The notes beneath the pieces were generated by a model that did not search any database, was not told where the DNA came from, and was given only the letters and a program-made list of their open reading frames with translations. A stretch of DNA of 64,000 nt. Source: Mucilaginibacter saanensis. GTDB lineage: Bacteria > Bacteroidota > Bacteroidia > Sphingobacteriales > Sphingobacteriaceae. Below are positions 27,749 through 36,148 of the stretch, piece by piece. Position 1 is the first letter of the stretch. The number at the start of each line of letters is the position of its first letter. The DNA is taken from the NCBI RefSeq assembly GCF_014200575.1, contig NZ_JACHBZ010000001.1, positions 62,001 through 126,000 of the forward strand, read 5' to 3'. The position numbers and the translations under genes are program-made.

Positions 27749-27990
27749 TTTAATATGATTACTCATGCAGGCTCATGGTGCTTTTAAACGCGGTGAGTCT
27801 GTATGATTTGTTGTTCTGAACGAGGTTCCCATCAGTTTGCTAAAGCAGCCTCAAGTGTATGCGCTCAGCGGTCTTTGTCTTGTGGACTGCAATAAGCACA
27901 AGGGCAGGTTTCTGCCAACCTGTCACCAATATGTACGGTATTTCTGACGCAATAATTGTCATCCTGGCTATATCTCCTGCCAAAAGGGTA
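27749..27990. other. dnaK upstream region without recognised gene
   Basis: About 240 bases without coding or repeat signals beyond an incomplete GTCATCCTGG half-motif at 27957-27968. A possible sigma-54 promoter follows at 27993. Confidence 0.4.
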
Positions 27991-27992
27991 TT

Positions 27993-28008
27993 GGCACAAA
28001 CGTTGATA
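27993..28008 (+). promoter_or_regulatory. Candidate sigma-54 type promoter of dnaK
   Basis: TGGCAC (27993-27998), five bases, then TTGAT (28004-28008) resembles the -24/-12 form TGGCAC-N5-TTGCA, with A in place of the important C. It is 45 bases before the dnaK ATG. A TGCCAA...TTGGCA inverted repeat overlaps it. No HrcA CIRCE element was seen. Confidence 0.4.
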
Positions 28009-28052
28009 AATAGCTGTAGTTAGTAAAATATTAAATCAAGTAAAACAATCAT

Positions 28053-29969
28053 ATGTCTAAAATAATTGGAATCGACTTAGGAACAACAAACTCCTGCGTG
28101 TCTGTAATGGAAGGTAATGAGCCTGTAGTTATAGCAAACAGCGAGGGCAAACGTACTACGCCGTCCGTAGTAGCTTTTATTGATAACGGCGAGCGTAAAG
28201 TTGGTGATCCTGCAAAACGTCAGGCTATCACTAACCCTACAAAAACCATTTCGTCAATCAAACGCTTTATGGGTAACCAGTTTAACGAAGTTACGAATGA
28301 AGCTGGACGCGTACCTTACAAGGTAGTTAAAGGTGACAACAATACCCCCCGTGTTGAAATTGGTGACCGTAAGTATACTCCTCAGGAAATCTCAGCAATG
28401 ATTCTTCAAAAAATGAAGAAAACTGCCGAAGACTTTTTAGGAACTGAAGTTACAGAAGCAGTTATTACTGTACCTGCTTACTTTAACGATGCACAACGTC
28501 AGGCAACTAAAGAAGCCGGCGAAATTGCAGGTTTAAAAGTACGCCGTATCATTAACGAACCTACTGCTGCTGCCTTAGCTTATGGCTTTGACAAAGCACA
28601 CAAGGATATGAAAATTGCCGTGTTTGACTGCGGTGGTGGTACACATGACGTATCAATCCTTGAATTAGGTGATGGCGTTTTTGAAGTAAAATCAACCGAT
28701 GGTGATACTCACTTAGGTGGTGATGACTTTGACCAGGTAATTATTGACTGGTTAGCTGACGAATTTAAAAGCGACGAAGGTATTGATCTGCGTAAAGATC
28801 CAATGGCTTTGCAACGTTTAAAAGAATCTGCCGAAAAAGCTAAAATTGAATTATCAAGTTCAGCACAAACAGAAATTAACTTACCATACATCACCGCTGT
28901 TGACGGTATGCCAAAGCACTTGGTTAAAACTTTAACCCGTGCTAAATTTGAGCAACTGGCTGATAGCCTGATCAAACGTACTATTGACCCTTGTAAAACC
29001 GCTTTGAAAAACGCCGGTTATAGTACTTCAGATATTGACGAAGTTATCCTGGTAGGTGGTTCAACCCGTATCCCTGCTATACAGGAAGCTGTTGAAAAAT
29101 TCTTTGGTAAAGCTCCTTCAAAAGGTGTTAACCCGGATGAGGTTGTTGCCATTGGTGCTGCCATACAAGGTGGTGTATTAACCGGCGAAGTTAAGGATGT
29201 GTTGTTGTTAGATGTTACCCCACTTTCATTAGGTATTGAAACTATGGGTGGCGTAATGACCAAATTAATTGAGTCAAACACAACTATCCCAACCAAAAAG
29301 TCTGAAACATTCTCAACTGCGTCTGATAGCCAGCCATCTGTTGAGATCCACATATTACAGGGTGAGCGCCCAATGGCTGCGGGTAACCGTACTATAGGCC
29401 GTTTCCACCTGGATGGTATACCACCAGCACCTCGCGGTGTGCCTCAGGTTGAAGTAACCTTTGATATTGATGCCAACGGTATATTACATGTATCAGCAAA
29501 AGATAAAGCAACCGGTAAAGAGCAAAAGATCCGTATCGAAGCTTCTTCAGGCTTAACTGATGCCGAGATCAAAAAGATGAAGGACGAAGCTGAAGCTAAC
29601 GCTGATGCTGACAAAAAAGCAAAAGAAGAAGTTGAAAAACTGAATGCTGCTGATGCCCTGATCTTCTCGACAGAAAAACAACTGAAAGAGTATGGCGACA
29701 AAATTTCAGGTGATAAAAAAGCTCCTATCGAAGCTGGTTTAACCAAGCTGAAAGAGGCTTATGCATCTAAAAACTTTGATGCCATTGATGCTGCTCAAAC
29801 TGAACTGAATGCTGCCTGGGCTACTGCATCTGAAGAGATGTACAAAGCTGCAGCTGATGCAGGTCAGGGTCAGCCAGGTGCAGAAGGTGCTCCGGGCGCA
29901 GGTGCGCAGGATCATTCTGATACTGTCACTGATGTTGACTTTGAAGAAGTAAAAGACGACAAAAACTAA
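28053..29969 (+). CDS. dnaK: Molecular chaperone DnaK (Hsp70)
   Basis: 638 aa. The ATPase domain opens [18 protein letters not shown] and has the phosphate loop near residue 195 as [12 protein letters not shown], where most DnaK proteins have DLGGGTFDVSIL. The interdomain linker and substrate domain follow ([19 protein letters not shown]) and the C-terminal tail is Gly/Gln rich, ending [10 protein letters not shown]. It refolds proteins with DnaJ and GrpE, whose genes are not adjacent. The possible sigma-54 promoter suggests stress control. Confidence 0.99.
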   Translation: MSKIIGIDLGTTNSCVSVMEGNEPVVIANSEGKRTTPSVVAFIDNGERKVGDPAKRQAITNPTKTISSIKRFMGNQFNEVTNEAGRVPYKVVKGDNNTPRVEIGDRKYTPQEISAMILQKMKKTAEDFLGTEVTEAVITVPAYFNDAQRQATKEAGEIAGLKVRRIINEPTAAALAYGFDKAHKDMKIAVFDCGGGTHDVSILELGDGVFEVKSTDGDTHLGGDDFDQVIIDWLADEFKSDEGIDLRKDPMALQRLKESAEKAKIELSSSAQTEINLPYITAVDGMPKHLVKTLTRAKFEQLADSLIKRTIDPCKTALKNAGYSTSDIDEVILVGGSTRIPAIQEAVEKFFGKAPSKGVNPDEVVAIGAAIQGGVLTGEVKDVLLLDVTPLSLGIETMGGVMTKLIESNTTIPTKKSETFSTASDSQPSVEIHILQGERPMAAGNRTIGRFHLDGIPPAPRGVPQVEVTFDIDANGILHVSAKDKATGKEQKIRIEASSGLTDAEIKKMKDEAEANADADKKAKEEVEKLNAADALIFSTEKQLKEYGDKISGDKKAPIEAGLTKLKEAYASKNFDAIDAAQTELNAAWATASEEMYKAAADAGQGQPGAEGAPGAGAQDHSDTVTDVDFEEVKDDKN

Positions 29970-29990
29970 ACAGTAGTTTTAGCATATTAA

Positions 29991-30027
29991 AAAGCCCGGT
30001 TCAGGATTCTGAACCGGGCTTTTTTTG
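29991..30027 (+). terminator. Terminator of dnaK
   Basis: AAAGCCCGGTTCAG / CTGAACCGGGCTTT stem with a four-base loop and a T-run. Confidence 0.9.
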
Positions 30028-30521
30028 TGGTGATTTTTATATGTTGATGTGATTGCTGAGGGGAATTAAAATATAAGAGTAGTAGGTGTATAGAGCCGAT
30101 AGAAGGCTCCTGCAGAGCTTAGTAATGGTTTGGTGCTGTATGAATGAATGGTGGCAAATAAGGGATTGATAGGAGCGCTATGGGCCCAACGGCATTTGTT
30201 TAGGAGCTATAAAAAAGGAACATTTCCTAAAGCGTTGTTATTTTGACAAAAACGTTTCGCCTGCCTGAAAAAGCCGACCAATTATTACAAAACTACCGAC
30301 GAATAAAAGAAATATCCCGATGAATGGCGGATATTAAACTATAAAGATGTAATTATTTGATTATCAGTATGTTTTTTGGTGTTTGACGATTGCTGTCGAC
30401 GCTTGGTCTATATACCGGTGCAGGTGGTCTATTTGATTTTTTTGGTATTAAAAGATGTTGTTGATTTGAATATTGAAAACGAAAAAACAACTTCAATAAC
30501 AAATATTAAATTAAAAATATC
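30028..30521. other. Gene-free stretch between dnaK and a small secreted-protein gene
   Basis: No gene is supported. Fragments such as GGCTCCTGCAGAGCTTAG near 30105 and TTTAGGAGCTATAAA near 30200 faintly recall the family A repeat, but they are too worn to call. Confidence 0.4.
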
Positions 30522-30905
30522 ATGAAAAATTCAATCAAATTATCAGCATTATTCTTTTTATTAAGCACCGGAATTTTCGCCGCAACATCTGCAAACGCTA
30601 AAGATCACCCTATAAAAACAAAAGACGTTATCACCTTTGGTGCGCTTCAAAAAGACCGTGGGGTTAGTGTAAATATTTTAAAAGCCAACGGAGGCAAATC
30701 ATACGTAATGGTTTATGACCAGGACAAAAACATGCTGTTAAAAGATTTTTTACCTAAAGGAACAGTTGTTAATAAAGGCTATGTATTAACCGACCTGGAC
30801 AATGGCGACTATACCATCGAGGTTACCTCAAACAACGAGGTAGTGAAAAAAGTAGTTCATGTTTACGATGAAGACCGCCGCAAAACGTTCTTCTTTGTAA
30901 ACTAA
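30522..30905 (+). CDS. Small secreted protein of unknown function
   Basis: 127 aa. A signal peptide (KLSALFFLLSTGIFAATSANA) would leave about 100 residues rich in beta strands: DVITFGALQKDRGVSVNIL, GGKSYVMVYDQD and DNGDYTIEVTSNNEVVKKVV, then a DEDRRKTFFFVN end. This looks like a single beta-sandwich module, as in many Bacteroidota exported proteins. No motif gives a function. It ends before a strong bidirectional terminator. Confidence 0.72.
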   Translation: MKNSIKLSALFFLLSTGIFAATSANAKDHPIKTKDVITFGALQKDRGVSVNILKANGGKSYVMVYDQDKNMLLKDFLPKGTVVNKGYVLTDLDNGDYTIEVTSNNEVVKKVVHVYDEDRRKTFFFVN

Positions 30906-30921
30906 CAAATGCCAGGTATAT

Positions 30922-30962
30922 AAAGCAGAAAACCCAGCCGTATGGCTGGGTTTTCTGCTTTA
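30922..30962. terminator. Bidirectional terminator between convergent genes
   Basis: Perfect 18-base arms starting AAAGCAGAAAACCCAG enclose a four-base loop (GTAT), with T or A runs on each side. It serves the gene ending at 30905 and the one ending at 30983. Confidence 0.88.
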
Positions 30963-30982
30963 TAATAATGTAAGAGATGTGA

Positions 30983-31885
30983 TTAATCCCACAGATTGGC
31001 AGGATAAGTGCCGTTCTCTACCAGTGTCGAAATTGATTTTTGAACAATTGGTTTATCTTCTTTATAAGTTACGCCAAACCATTTTGACCCGGTTGGGATA
31101 ACTTTAAAAGATGCGGTACCCGCTTTAATTAATTCATCAGCTACCAACGGAATAAAGAACTCCGATTTAGGGTTGTTTTCGTTGGCATCCACAAATGTTC
31201 TGAACATTTCTTCGCTTTGCTTAAATACGGCCGGAGTAAAGCCCCAGAAGTTCATCGATACGCGGGTATCATTGCTTAATGCGTGCTCGCCGGTGGCATC
31301 TTTATAGGCAACGCTGCCGTCTTCTTTAAAGTAAACTTCGGTACGCTCGTTAATTTCAACCATGTTACCTTCGTCATTAACCTTACAAACACCACGTGAT
31401 ACGGAACCATAGTCAGACAAAGTTCTGTCAATCTGGTAACCAATCAGCGAGTAAGTATCATCAGCAACTTCGGTAGTTAAAAACTTAGCCATTTTTTCAA
31501 ATGAGTCATAACCGTAAAAGTCATCGGCGTTAATAACGCAGAACGGCTCGTTTATCTGGTTGCGGGCAGCAAGTACCGCGTGGGCAGTACCCCATGGTTT
31601 GGCACGCTCAATAGTTTTATCAATACCAAAAGGGGTAAGGTCAAAACTCTGAAAAACGTAATCGGTTTCAATACGGCCCTTTAGTTTGGGCTCAAAAATA
31701 GCTTTAAAATTATCTGCAAACTCTTCGCGGATAATGAAGCTTACTTTACCAAAGCCTGCTTTTATGGCGTCATAAATAGAGTAATCAATAATAGTTTCAC
31801 CATTGGGGCCAAAGCCATCAACTTGTTTCATGCTGCCGTATCGGCTGGCCATACCTGCGGCCAAAATAAGAAGTGTTGGTTTCAT
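30983..31885 (-). CDS. NTP transferase family nucleotidyltransferase
   Basis: 300 aa from the ATG at 31885, which starts MKPTLLILAAGMASRYGS; a longer frame from 31903 would add six residues before the conserved LILAAGMASRYG loop. That loop, VDGFGPNGETIIDYSIYDA and INADDFYGYDSF are the sugar-nucleotide-transferase signatures (Asp pair binds metal). The product is probably a nucleotide-activated sugar, but sugar and base cannot be told. The M42 peptidase gene is upstream, about 100 bases away. Confidence 0.85.
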   Translation of the reverse strand: MKPTLLILAAGMASRYGSMKQVDGFGPNGETIIDYSIYDAIKAGFGKVSFIIREEFADNFKAIFEPKLKGRIETDYVFQSFDLTPFGIDKTIERAKPWGTAHAVLAARNQINEPFCVINADDFYGYDSFEKMAKFLTTEVADDTYSLIGYQIDRTLSDYGSVSRGVCKVNDEGNMVEINERTEVYFKEDGSVAYKDATGEHALSNDTRVSMNFWGFTPAVFKQSEEMFRTFVDANENNPKSEFFIPLVADELIKAGTASFKVIPTGSKWFGVTYKEDKPIVQKSISTLVENGTYPANLWD

Positions 31886-31984
31886 AGATGTATGTGGGGG
31901 CATTAATTAACTATATGTCTTTTTTGCTATTTTTTTATAATGAAATGATCGGTAACCAAAATTGTTTTACCCGGTAAACTCAAA

Positions 31985-33100
31985 TTATTTGATATACCTG
32001 AAATCCTGGCCTGCCTTAATGTTTAACAAAACCTCATAAATAAGGCGGATCACGTTGTCAACATCCTCTTTATGTATCATCTCCACCGTAGTATGCATAT
32101 ACCTTAACGGAAGCGAGATCAATGCAGATGGCACCCCGTCATTTGAATAAGCAAATGCATCGGTATCGGTACCGGTTGAGCGTGACGATGCCTGGCGTTG
32201 GAAAGGAATCTCGGCCTTTTGCGCTGTTTCAATTAATAATTTGTTCAGGTTGTTTTGTACCGCCGGTGCGTATGATACCACAGGTCCTCTGCCACAAGCA
32301 AGATCGCCCTGCGTTATTTTGTTGATCATCGGGGTCTGTGTATCATGCGTAACATCGGTTACAATGGCTACGTTAGGTTTTATTTTGTGGGCTATCATCT
32401 CGGCACCACGTAAACCTATCTCCTCCTGTACGGCGTTAACGATGTATAAGCCAAATGGCAGTTTTACATTATTCTCTTTAAGTAAGCGGGCAACCTCGGC
32501 TATCATAAAGCCGCCTGCGCGGTTATCCAATGCACGGCCAACATAGTAGCGGTCGTTAAGCACCATAAACTCGTCTTCGTAAGTAATTACGCAGCCCACG
32601 TGGATGCCTAATTTTTCAACCTCTTCTTTGGAGGTGCAGCCGCAATCTAAAAAGATGTTTTTTAAAGTTGGGGCTTCTTCTTTTTCACCAGCCTGCCGGG
32701 TATGGATGGCCGGCCATCCAAAAACTGCCTTTACAATACCGTTGTCGGTATGTATGTTAACCCTTTTTGAGGGGGCAATCTGGTGGTCTGAACCGCCATT
32801 GCGTATCACATATATTAAACCATCATTGGTGATATAGTTTACAAACCATGATATCTCATCGGCATGGGCCTCAATAACTACTTTGTAATCGGCCTTTTGG
32901 TTAATGATACCAACCGCGGTGCCATAATTATCAACATAGTAGTCATCTATATATGGTTTTAAATAATCAAGCCATAGCTCCTGACCTTTCCATTCAAAAC
33001 CGGTAGGTGAGGGATTATTGATATATTTTTCAAAAAAAGATAGTGAAGTTTCGTTTACAACTGGAATATGCGGTGAGGCATCAGATTTTTTTTTAGCCAT
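31985..33100 (-). CDS. M42 family metallopeptidase
   Basis: 371 aa, in the usual 340-370 range. Dinuclear-zinc aminopeptidase of the glutamyl-aminopeptidase/endoglucanase M group. Motifs: EAHADEISWFV (first ligand His-Asp pair), ALDNRAGGFM, QEEIGLRGAEMIAHKI, DVTHDTQTP and RYMHTTVEMIHKEDVD. Expected to trim N-terminal residues from peptides in the cytosol; no signal peptide is present. It is upstream of the nucleotidyltransferase on the same strand. Confidence 0.93.
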   Translation of the reverse strand: MAKKKSDASPHIPVVNETSLSFFEKYINNPSPTGFEWKGQELWLDYLKPYIDDYYVDNYGTAVGIINQKADYKVVIEAHADEISWFVNYITNDGLIYVIRNGGSDHQIAPSKRVNIHTDNGIVKAVFGWPAIHTRQAGEKEEAPTLKNIFLDCGCTSKEEVEKLGIHVGCVITYEDEFMVLNDRYYVGRALDNRAGGFMIAEVARLLKENNVKLPFGLYIVNAVQEEIGLRGAEMIAHKIKPNVAIVTDVTHDTQTPMINKITQGDLACGRGPVVSYAPAVQNNLNKLLIETAQKAEIPFQRQASSRSTGTDTDAFAYSNDGVPSALISLPLRYMHTTVEMIHKEDVDNVIRLIYEVLLNIKAGQDFRYIK

Positions 33101-33132
33101 GTTTATTAGGTAAACTATTATTTTGTAATAAG

Positions 33133-33140
33133 CAAATATA
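33133..33140 (-). promoter_or_regulatory. Candidate -7 box for the M42 peptidase gene
   Basis: On the minus strand this reads TATATTTG (TAnnTTTG), 33 bases before the ATG. No TTG is found at the ideal distance, so the -33 element is unclear. Confidence 0.42.
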
Positions 33141-33379
33141 ATAAAGCTGATGGTAAACCCCTAAAATATGCTGTCATATTGGAAACAAAAACGCGTTTTT
33201 ATTATTAATTTAATACTAAGCTTATAATATTAGCGTTTTTTTTTCAAATATGTAAAATTTTGCCTGCTTGATTAATTAGTTGTGATTAACTGTATAGTTT
33301 ACATTAATGACATTAATGTTCATTTCAAATTCATTGTTGTTTCTTAACTTTACATTCATCTATAATTTACCATACTGCC

Positions 33380-34255
33380 GTGAAAGTGTTTAAGCTTATC
33401 TGTATATTATCCATAGCCTGCTTAACCTCATGCAACGTTGTTCAATATGCAACCGTGCCTGTTGATTATGCTCCCAAATTAGTTTTTAATCCGGATACCA
33501 CCCATATCCTGATCATTAACAAACTTGCTTTTGATTCCACTAAAATTAGTCGCCGTAAAATTGTGGCGCTAAAAGCGGGTGCTTACAGCGCCATTGCAGG
33601 TGTGCAAAAGCAATTGAGCCTGTTGCCGCGTGTTAAGGTGACCAGTTTGGTTGACTCATCAAATTTTACCGTTAATACCGATTCTGTAAAACAATTGTCG
33701 GCCACTTACAAGAGCAATTATGTGCTGACGCTTGATTACTTTAATGCAGGTGTAGCGCTTGACAATGTGCAGTACGATGGTAATGCACAGGTAGCCTATT
33801 ACAGCATTAAGGCAAGGGCCGATTTTACTTTGTATGAAAATAACGGCATGTACTTTAAAAAGCTGAAGGGGATGGCCGCAGAGCCGGAATCTGAGGCCGA
33901 CCGGAGGGCTGGCTTCTCCATTAACAACGTAGCCCGTAATGCCGGTTTAGATGCGCTGAAGGACTATCTACCCTATACCATAACCAATTACAGGCCGCTG
34001 TATAATGAAACCGACGAGCTGAAGGCATCGGTAGTGCAAATACTGGCCGGTAAGTTTGATATAGCCTATAAAATATTAAACCCACTGATTGACGGTAAGG
34101 ATCCTAAACTGGCCGGCAAGGCTGCCTATAACCTGGCGGTAGTTTATGAAGCCCAGGGCGATATTGATGAGGCGCTTGACCTGGCTAAACTATCAAACCA
34201 GAAGATGCAAAGTGAATATGCCACCACGCTTATTGCCGAGTTGATTAAGGAATAA
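33380..34255 (+). CDS. DUF6340-like lipoprotein, first of tandem pair
   Basis: 291 aa, GTG start. Lipobox LTSC (Cys18) marks a lipoprotein. The body has an N-terminal beta/alpha domain (TTHILIINKLAFDSTKI, AGAYSAIAGVQKQL) and a C-terminal TPR-like helical pair with the pattern AYNLAVVYEAQGDIDEALDLA. Its neighbour at 34339 is a close paralogue with the same layout. Family naming is from memory; the role is unknown, and an outer-membrane or cell-surface location is likely. Confidence 0.78.
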   Translation: MKVFKLICILSIACLTSCNVVQYATVPVDYAPKLVFNPDTTHILIINKLAFDSTKISRRKIVALKAGAYSAIAGVQKQLSLLPRVKVTSLVDSSNFTVNTDSVKQLSATYKSNYVLTLDYFNAGVALDNVQYDGNAQVAYYSIKARADFTLYENNGMYFKKLKGMAAEPESEADRRAGFSINNVARNAGLDALKDYLPYTITNYRPLYNETDELKASVVQILAGKFDIAYKILNPLIDGKDPKLAGKAAYNLAVVYEAQGDIDEALDLAKLSNQKMQSEYATTLIAELIKE

Positions 34256-34338
34256 TATATTTTGCAGGCACGCGGTAATAAAATGCCGGGTGTGATAGTT
34301 ATTGATAAAGTTCCCTTATCTCAATAATTATCACTCCT

Positions 34339-35265
34339 GTGAAACCATTAGTATTCATATGCTTATTATTTGCTGGCGTATTAGCGTCATGCGGTTCGGC
34401 AAAATATGCAAGTGTACCGGTATCGGTAAATTATGCTGCCAAGCTTACCCTTAACCCGGACACTGCCTGTGTGCTCATCATCAACAGGCTTGCTTTTGAT
34501 TCAACAAAAATTACCAACAAGAAAAAACTCGGGGTATTGCGGAGCGGGGCGTACAGCGCTATTGCCGCTGCCCAAAAGCAACTGATGCAGTTAAAAGGGG
34601 TGAGGCTGATTAATCTGGCCGACTCGGTGCCGTTTACCGTAAATACCGACTCCATAAAACAACTGGCCGCTAACCATAAAGCAGGTTATGTATTAACGCT
34701 TGATAACTTTACTGCCGATATTGTGCTGAACGGCATAGATGGGACTGGCGCGGACCGCCTGGCCTATTACAATACCAAAGCCACTGTACAGTTTACGTTG
34801 TACGAAGCTAACGGCCTCTATTTTAAAAAGCTGAAGGGGGAGGCCGATGATCCGCAGTCAGAAAGTACCTACCAGGGCTTTTTTGCTGAGTTGATTGTGC
34901 ACCCTACCATCAAGCGGAATGGGGCAGCCATCAGTTATTCGGCACGTAACGCTGCTTTAAATGCCCTGAAAGATTATCTGCCGTTTTCCATAACGAATAA
35001 CAGGCCCTTGTACAACCAGGGCGATGAACTGCATGCCGCGGTACTGCAAATACAAGCGGGCAGGTTTGATATGGCTTTCAAGGTGCTCAACCCGCTGGTT
35101 GATAGTGCCGATGTTCAGCTGGCCAGCAGGGCTGCTTATAACCTGGCTGTAATTTACGAGGCACAGGGCGATATGGAGGAAGCGCTTGAGCTGGCCAAAC
35201 AATCAGACCAGAAACAGCAGAATGTATTTGCCGCCACGCTTATTGCCGAGCTGAATAAGGAATAA
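34339..35265 (+). CDS. DUF6340-like lipoprotein, second of tandem pair
   Basis: 308 aa, GTG start, LASC lipobox (Cys17). Same order of blocks as the gene before it: TACVLIINRLAFDSTKI, SGAYSAIAAAQKQL, KDYLPF and AYNLAVIYEAQGDMEEALELA. It has an extra segment of about 17 residues (FFAELIVHPTIKRNG) before the conserved SARNAAL block, the chief difference from its neighbour. The pair looks like a recent tandem duplication. The 3' end overlaps the GNAT gene by 26 bases, convergently. Confidence 0.78.
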   Translation: MKPLVFICLLFAGVLASCGSAKYASVPVSVNYAAKLTLNPDTACVLIINRLAFDSTKITNKKKLGVLRSGAYSAIAAAQKQLMQLKGVRLINLADSVPFTVNTDSIKQLAANHKAGYVLTLDNFTADIVLNGIDGTGADRLAYYNTKATVQFTLYEANGLYFKKLKGEADDPQSESTYQGFFAELIVHPTIKRNGAAISYSARNAALNALKDYLPFSITNNRPLYNQGDELHAAVLQIQAGRFDMAFKVLNPLVDSADVQLASRAAYNLAVIYEAQGDMEEALELAKQSDQKQQNVFAATLIAELNKE

Positions 35266-35668
35266 GTTGTTTCTCTAATATTTCATAATCAAAACCATGG
35301 CGGCTAAAAAACTGCCCGGTATGGCCAAAACCGGCTTTTAGGTAAAAGCCAATGGCGGTTACGCGGGCATTGCACCATAACCGTTTGGCGCCGTTTGTTT
35401 GGGCAAATTGGGTAATATGATCAAGCATCTGCCTGCCGATCCCCATATTTTGAACACTATCGTCAACCGCGAACTTACGGAACTGGTAATCGTGGCCTTT
35501 GGCGAACAGGGATATCACGCCCACAATGGCGTTATCCTTAAAGGCAGCAAAGTGCAGGCCGTTGTTATCCTCTTCCATCTCCATTTCGTACAGCTTTTGT
35601 TCCGGATATAAAATTCTTTGCCGTAGCCGCCAGGTGAGTTCGGGGCGTATTTGTTCTATGTAGATCAT
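35240..35668 (-). CDS. GNAT family N-acetyltransferase
   Basis: 142 aa. The acetyl-CoA binding motif A is visible: FRKFAVDDSVQNMGIGRQML (about residues 64-83), with QNMGIG as the QxxGxG pyrophosphate loop, and YLKAGF follows as motif B. Substrate unknown. It runs convergent to the lipoprotein gene and overlaps its end by 26 bases. Confidence 0.88.
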   Translation of the reverse strand: MIYIEQIRPELTWRLRQRILYPEQKLYEMEMEEDNNGLHFAAFKDNAIVGVISLFAKGHDYQFRKFAVDDSVQNMGIGRQMLDHITQFAQTNGAKRLWCNARVTAIGFYLKAGFGHTGQFFSRHGFDYEILEKQLIPYSARQ

Positions 35669-35694
35669 TTTTGAGCCGTAAAATAAAAATATGT

Positions 35695-35736
35695 TGTTGC
35701 GAGCGATAGCGTGGCAATCTCGCCAAAAGGAGCTTA
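35695..35736. repeat. TCATTGCGAG family half-copy
   Basis: TTGTTGCGAGCGATAGCGTGGCAATCTCG resembles one arm of the 46811-46899 palindrome. The surrounding 480-base gap carries no gene. Confidence 0.5.
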
Positions 35737-35872
35737 ATGCTGTTTATTACCTCGGCGGTGCTATTGCTTTTAATACATCAAAAGTAACAAAAAAGCTTTT
35801 TACCGAGAGACTTACTTAGACGGTTAGAATAAATAATGCGCTATTGCCAAGGAACGAAGGTGTTTTGTTAAC

Positions 35873-35931
35873 TGTCATCCTGAGGAACGAAGGATCTGCT
35901 CTACGAATAGATCCTTCGTTCCAGGATGACA
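35873..35931. repeat. TCATCCTGAG palindrome, family C
   Basis: Arms TGTCATCCTGAGGAACGAAG and TTCGTTCCAGGATGACA close over a short loop containing a GATC pair. It is one of at least six palindromes of this class here. Confidence 0.75.
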
Positions 35932-36119
35932 AATTGTTGTTTAGGGCAACTACCTCGTACCTCATGATCACGCGTTTTTTTGAAAATGGAACAATGTTGT
36001 TAAACTGTTACAGGAAGCCCTCGCTTTCGTAAATGCTATTATATGAGGAAGTCAAACGTTTGCGTGGTGTATGCGGTATTTTTGACATTTCCTCAATCTA
36101 CCATCCCCTGCAAAATCCT

Positions 36120-36127
36120 TATCTTTG
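36120..36127 (+). promoter_or_regulatory. Candidate -7 box for pruA
   Basis: TATCTTTG fits TAnnTTTG, 22 bases before the ATG chosen for pruA. No TTG lies 19 bases upstream. Confidence 0.45.
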
Positions 36128-36148
36128 CGGCAACATAAATCACCATCT

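Noticed and set aside
27749..27990. tRNA or small RNA search in the dnaK upstream region
   Set aside because: No cloverleaf, no CCA end and no T-loop GTTCRAnnC signature were found; nothing supported.
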